Assembly (NCBI RefSeq): GCF_039539345.1
Contig: NZ_BAABCY010000033.1
Span: 113,803-177,802 of the forward strand
Source of the DNA: Snuella lapsa
GTDB lineage: Bacteria > Bacteroidota > Bacteroidia > Flavobacteriales > Flavobacteriaceae
DNA: 64,000 bases
Direction of reading: 5' to 3'
The notes below the pieces were generated by a model. The model made no database searches. It saw only the letters and a program-made list of their open reading frames with translations, and was not told the DNA's origin. Below are positions 61,965 to 64,000 of this stretch, piece by piece. Position 1 is the stretch's first letter. Each line of letters begins with the position of its first letter. Both the position numbers and the translations under genes were made by a program.

Positions 61965-63218
61965 ATGGCTTATTTATTTACTTCGGAAAGTGTTTCCGAA
62001 GGACATCCAGATAAGGTGGCAGATCAAATTAGCGATGCGTTAATAGACAACTTTTTGGCCTTTGATAGAGACTCTAAAGTTGCTTGTGAGACCTTGGTTA
62101 CAACTGGACAGGTAGTTCTTGCGGGCGAGGTTAAATCGCATACTTATTTGGATGTACAAAAAATTGCGCGTGACACCATAAACAAAATTGGGTACACAAA
62201 AGGCGAATATATGTTTGATGGTAATTCTTGTGGTGTATTTTCTGCCATCCATGAACAATCTGATGATATTAATCGTGGTGTTGACAGAGCTAGCAAAGAA
62301 CAACAAGGTGCTGGCGACCAAGGGATGATGTTTGGTTATGCTACGCGCGAAACCGAAAATTACATGCCTTTGGCATTAGACCTATCTCACAGGATACTAA
62401 AAGAACTTGCAACCCTGCGTAAAGAGAACAAAGAAATCACCTATTTAAGGCCCGATTCTAAAAGTCAAGTTACTATAGAGTATAGCGACAATAATATTCC
62501 TCAGCGTATAGATGCTATTGTTGTTTCCACCCAACACGATGAATTTGGGGATGATGAAAGCATGCTAGCTAAAATAAAGGATGATGTTATTAATATTGTT
62601 ATCCCTCGGGTTATTGCCAAGCTGCCTGAACCAACGCAAACCTTGTTTAACAGTGATATCACTTACCATATTAACCCTACTGGGAAGTTTGTAATTGGTG
62701 GACCACATGGTGATACGGGTTTGACCGGACGTAAAATTATAGTTGATACGTATGGTGGTAAAGGCGCTCATGGTGGCGGTGCATTTTCTGGAAAAGACCC
62801 TAGTAAAGTAGACAGAAGTGCCGCTTATGCTACGAGACACATTGCCAAAAATTTAGTTGCTGCAGGTGTGGCCGACGAAGTTTTGGTACAAGTAAGCTAT
62901 GCTATTGGTGTAGTAGAGCCTATGGGAATTTTTATAGACACTTATGGCACTTGTCCTTTTAACATGACCGATGGTGAAATTGCAAAAAAAGTAGAGCAAC
63001 TATTCGACATGAGACCGGCCGCCATAGAAGAACGACTAAAGTTACGCTCACCTATGTATAGCGAAACAGCTGCATATGGACACATGGGACGTAAAAATGA
63101 AATTGTTACCAAAACATTTTCGCAGCCAAACGGAGAATCTGTGACTTTAGATGTAGAATTGTTTACTTGGGAAAAATTGGATTATGTAGACAAAGTAAAA
63201 GAAGCCTTTGGTTTATAA
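61965..63218 (+). CDS. metK: S-adenosylmethionine synthetase
   Basis: A 417-residue enzyme making S-adenosylmethionine from methionine and ATP. Signatures: SVSEGHPDKVADQISDAL near residue 10, GAGDQGMMFGYA near 118 and GGGAFSGKDPSKVDRS near 270. The length is that of Bacteroidota MetK. It is preceded by a SAM-II riboswitch, so expression should fall when its product is abundant. Followed by its own terminator. Confidence 0.97.
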   Translation: MAYLFTSESVSEGHPDKVADQISDALIDNFLAFDRDSKVACETLVTTGQVVLAGEVKSHTYLDVQKIARDTINKIGYTKGEYMFDGNSCGVFSAIHEQSDDINRGVDRASKEQQGAGDQGMMFGYATRETENYMPLALDLSHRILKELATLRKENKEITYLRPDSKSQVTIEYSDNNIPQRIDAIVVSTQHDEFGDDESMLAKIKDDVINIVIPRVIAKLPEPTQTLFNSDITYHINPTGKFVIGGPHGDTGLTGRKIIVDTYGGKGAHGGGAFSGKDPSKVDRSAAYATRHIAKNLVAAGVADEVLVQVSYAIGVVEPMGIFIDTYGTCPFNMTDGEIAKKVEQLFDMRPAAIEERLKLRSPMYSETAAYGHMGRKNEIVTKTFSQPNGESVTLDVELFTWEKLDYVDKVKEAFGL

Positions 63219-63240
63219 ACCAATGAGATTATAAGAGTAA

Positions 63241-63270
63241 AAAAGACTGCTAATTGGCGGTCTTTTTTTT
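63241..63270 (+). terminator. metK terminator
   Basis: AAAAAGACTGC pairs with GCGGTCTTTTT (one G-U pair) around a 6-base loop, followed by more Ts. It lies 22 bases past the metK stop. Confidence 0.8.
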
Positions 63271-63388
63271 AACGCTCTTTTCTCGGAAACGAAATCAAAA
63301 AAATATGATTTGAACCTGATCATGTAATATTTTAAAAAATATAAGGTGTCAATTATAGCTCCTAAGAAGTAAGGATATTATCTTGCAA

Positions 63389-63463
63389 AAAACAAAAAAG
63401 GTTACCCATTTATACGGACAACCTTAGATTTTGTGGGCGCGAAGGGATTCGAACCCCTGACCC
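63389..63463. repeat. 75-bp direct repeat, distal copy (tRNA 3' half plus terminator)
   Basis: Identical at every position to 63748-63822, offset 359 bases. It contains the 3' third of tRNA-Val (T-arm and acceptor strand) and the hairpin AAGGTT...AACCTT with T-run (63398-63425) that ends minus-strand transcripts. Confidence 0.9.
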
Positions 63464-63492
63464 TCCCGATGTAAATCGGGATGCTCTGAACC
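63434..63492 (-). pseudogene. truncated tRNA-Val remnant
   Basis: The minus strand matches tRNA-Val from the end of the D-arm (GGTTCAGAGC) to the discriminator base, but the 5' acceptor strand and D-arm are missing. The anticodon stem is changed (TCCCG/CGGGA) around an 8-base loop that still contains TTTACA. It cannot fold a full tRNA. The GIY-YIG stop codon directly abuts it. Confidence 0.8.
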
Positions 63493-63747
63493 TTAGTTCT
63501 GTCCCTGCTCTATTAAATCCTCAATCTTCTTTCTGCTTTTCCATTTCTTTATTTGACGCTCCCGTGCCAGAGCATCTAGTTTGGCAACATATGCTTCTTT
63601 ATAAACCAAACGCCAATCCTTTGCCCTGGCGGTAAATCCCTTGTGATTCTGTAAATGCCTTTCCAGTCTTCCCTGAATGTCCTTACTGGAACCTATGTAG
63701 TACTTGTTCAGTAATTCAGAATACAATATATAAACGTAATATACCAT
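63493..63747 (-). CDS. small GIY-YIG endonuclease-domain protein
   Basis: An 84-residue protein, MVYYVYILYSELLNKYYIG onward: YVYIL matches the GIY element and YYIGSS the YIG element; Arg in GRLERH, His in RHLQNHKG and Glu in ARERQIKKWKSR supply the rest of the active site. Single-domain GIY-YIG proteins are common in Bacteroidota; their role is unclear. ATG 63747 is chosen because it falls exactly at the repeat border and removes an improbable N-terminal extension read from the tRNA terminator. It lies between two copies of the tRNA 3' half, which suggests a small mobile unit. Confidence 0.82.
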   Translation of the reverse strand: MVYYVYILYSELLNKYYIGSSKDIQGRLERHLQNHKGFTARAKDWRLVYKEAYVAKLDALARERQIKKWKSRKKIEDLIEQGQN

Positions 63748-63822
63748 AAAACAAAAAAGGTTACCCATTTATACGGACAACCTTAGATTTTGTGGGCGCG
63801 AAGGGATTCGAACCCCTGACCC
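63748..63822. repeat. 75-bp direct repeat, proximal copy (tRNA 3' half plus terminator)
   Basis: Perfect match to 63389-63463. This copy is part of the intact tRNA-Val; its terminator hairpin (63757-63784) lies between the tRNA and the GIY-YIG gene. Confidence 0.9.
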
Positions 63823-63867
63823 CTTGGGTGTAAACCAAGTGCTCTGAACCAACTGAGCTACGCGCCC
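63793..63867 (-). tRNA. tRNA-Val (anticodon UAC)
   Basis: The minus strand folds as a complete tRNA: acceptor GGGCGCG with CGCGCCC, a D-arm starting TAGCTCAG, anticodon stem CTTGG/CCAAG with loop TTTACAC (anticodon TAC, reading valine codons), variable loop and T-arm with TTCGAAT. CCA is not encoded. It is followed by its terminator. Confidence 0.93.
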
Positions 63868-64000
63868 TGAATTTAGGACTGCAAAGATAAATTAGTTTTT
63901 TAATTGGCAAAACTTTTTTATCCAAATAGCAGGGCAATTTCATTTAAAAAATTAGGGAATTGATTTAGATAATAATTATCTTTCCCAAGTCTAAGTTTTC

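Noticed and set aside
63434..63492. A second functional tRNA
   Set aside because: The 5' acceptor strand and D-arm are absent and the anticodon loop has eight bases, so it is called a remnant.

Overview
The window looks like a chromosome segment of a marine-type flavobacterium (Bacteroidota, Flavobacteriaceae). The reasons are AT-rich intergenic DNA, TAnnTTTG-type -7 boxes, a SusC/SusD pair with FecI/FecR signalling genes, a type IX secretion C-terminal domain, many Tat or lipoprotein signals on sugar enzymes, and the absence of clear Shine-Dalgarno sites. One 69-base run of N (41096-41164) is a scaffold gap.

Region 1 (1-14456) is a periplasmic sugar-oxidation island. A minus-strand group (Gfo/Idh/MocA oxidoreductase, MFS transporter, TIM-barrel isomerase) lies beside an AraC-type regulator. 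Divergent from it is a long plus-strand operon: two tandem copies of a GMC flavoprotein plus its Tat-exported small subunit, a DUF1080 (3-keto-glycoside hydrolase family) lipoprotein, an FGE-like protein, two Gfo/Idh/MocA proteins and a TIM-barrel isomerase. The content fits the recently described oxidative (3-keto) route of glycoside cleavage.

Region 2 (14773-21620) is a complete eboA-B-C-D-E-F cluster preceded by a TMEM220-like membrane protein. Its end product is unknown in most bacteria.

Region 3 (21911-26463) holds an NHL-type propeller protein and a 1120-residue ThuA/PQQ-type dehydrogenase/PKD/cytochrome c fusion lipoprotein. Region 4 (26527-41738, minus strand) is a polysaccharide-utilisation-like locus: ECF sigma factor, FecR, SusC with an STN domain, SusD and two surface lipoproteins, followed by a separate large T9SS-secreted BNR protein and an FnIII lipoprotein.

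Region 5 (42366-54398) has a second PQQ-type dehydrogenase/cytochrome c protein, a DUF1080-PA14 protein, a lipid-anchored azurin, GapN, a decayed ECF sigma factor, a GH95 glycosidase, another DUF1080 protein and another Gfo/Idh/MocA protein. Five promoters in regions 1, 3 and 5 share one composite motif, TTTCACTGAA-N6-TRNACA, 20 bases ahead of a -7-like box. This suggests that the adjacent AraC protein ties the flavoprotein operon, the isomerase operon, the propeller protein, the DUF1080/cytochrome pair and azurin into one redox regulon.

Region 6 (54483-61355, minus strand) is the ilvD-ilvB-ilvN-ilvC-ilvA operon. Its leader encodes an 18-residue peptide with seven Ile and two Val codons ahead of a terminator, a classic attenuator layout. 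Divergent from it is metK, behind a SAM-II-type riboswitch with an inserted hairpin and a 10-base alternative pairing. The window ends with tRNA-Val(UAC) followed by a GIY-YIG gene bounded by perfect 75-bp direct repeats of the tRNA 3' half and its terminator.
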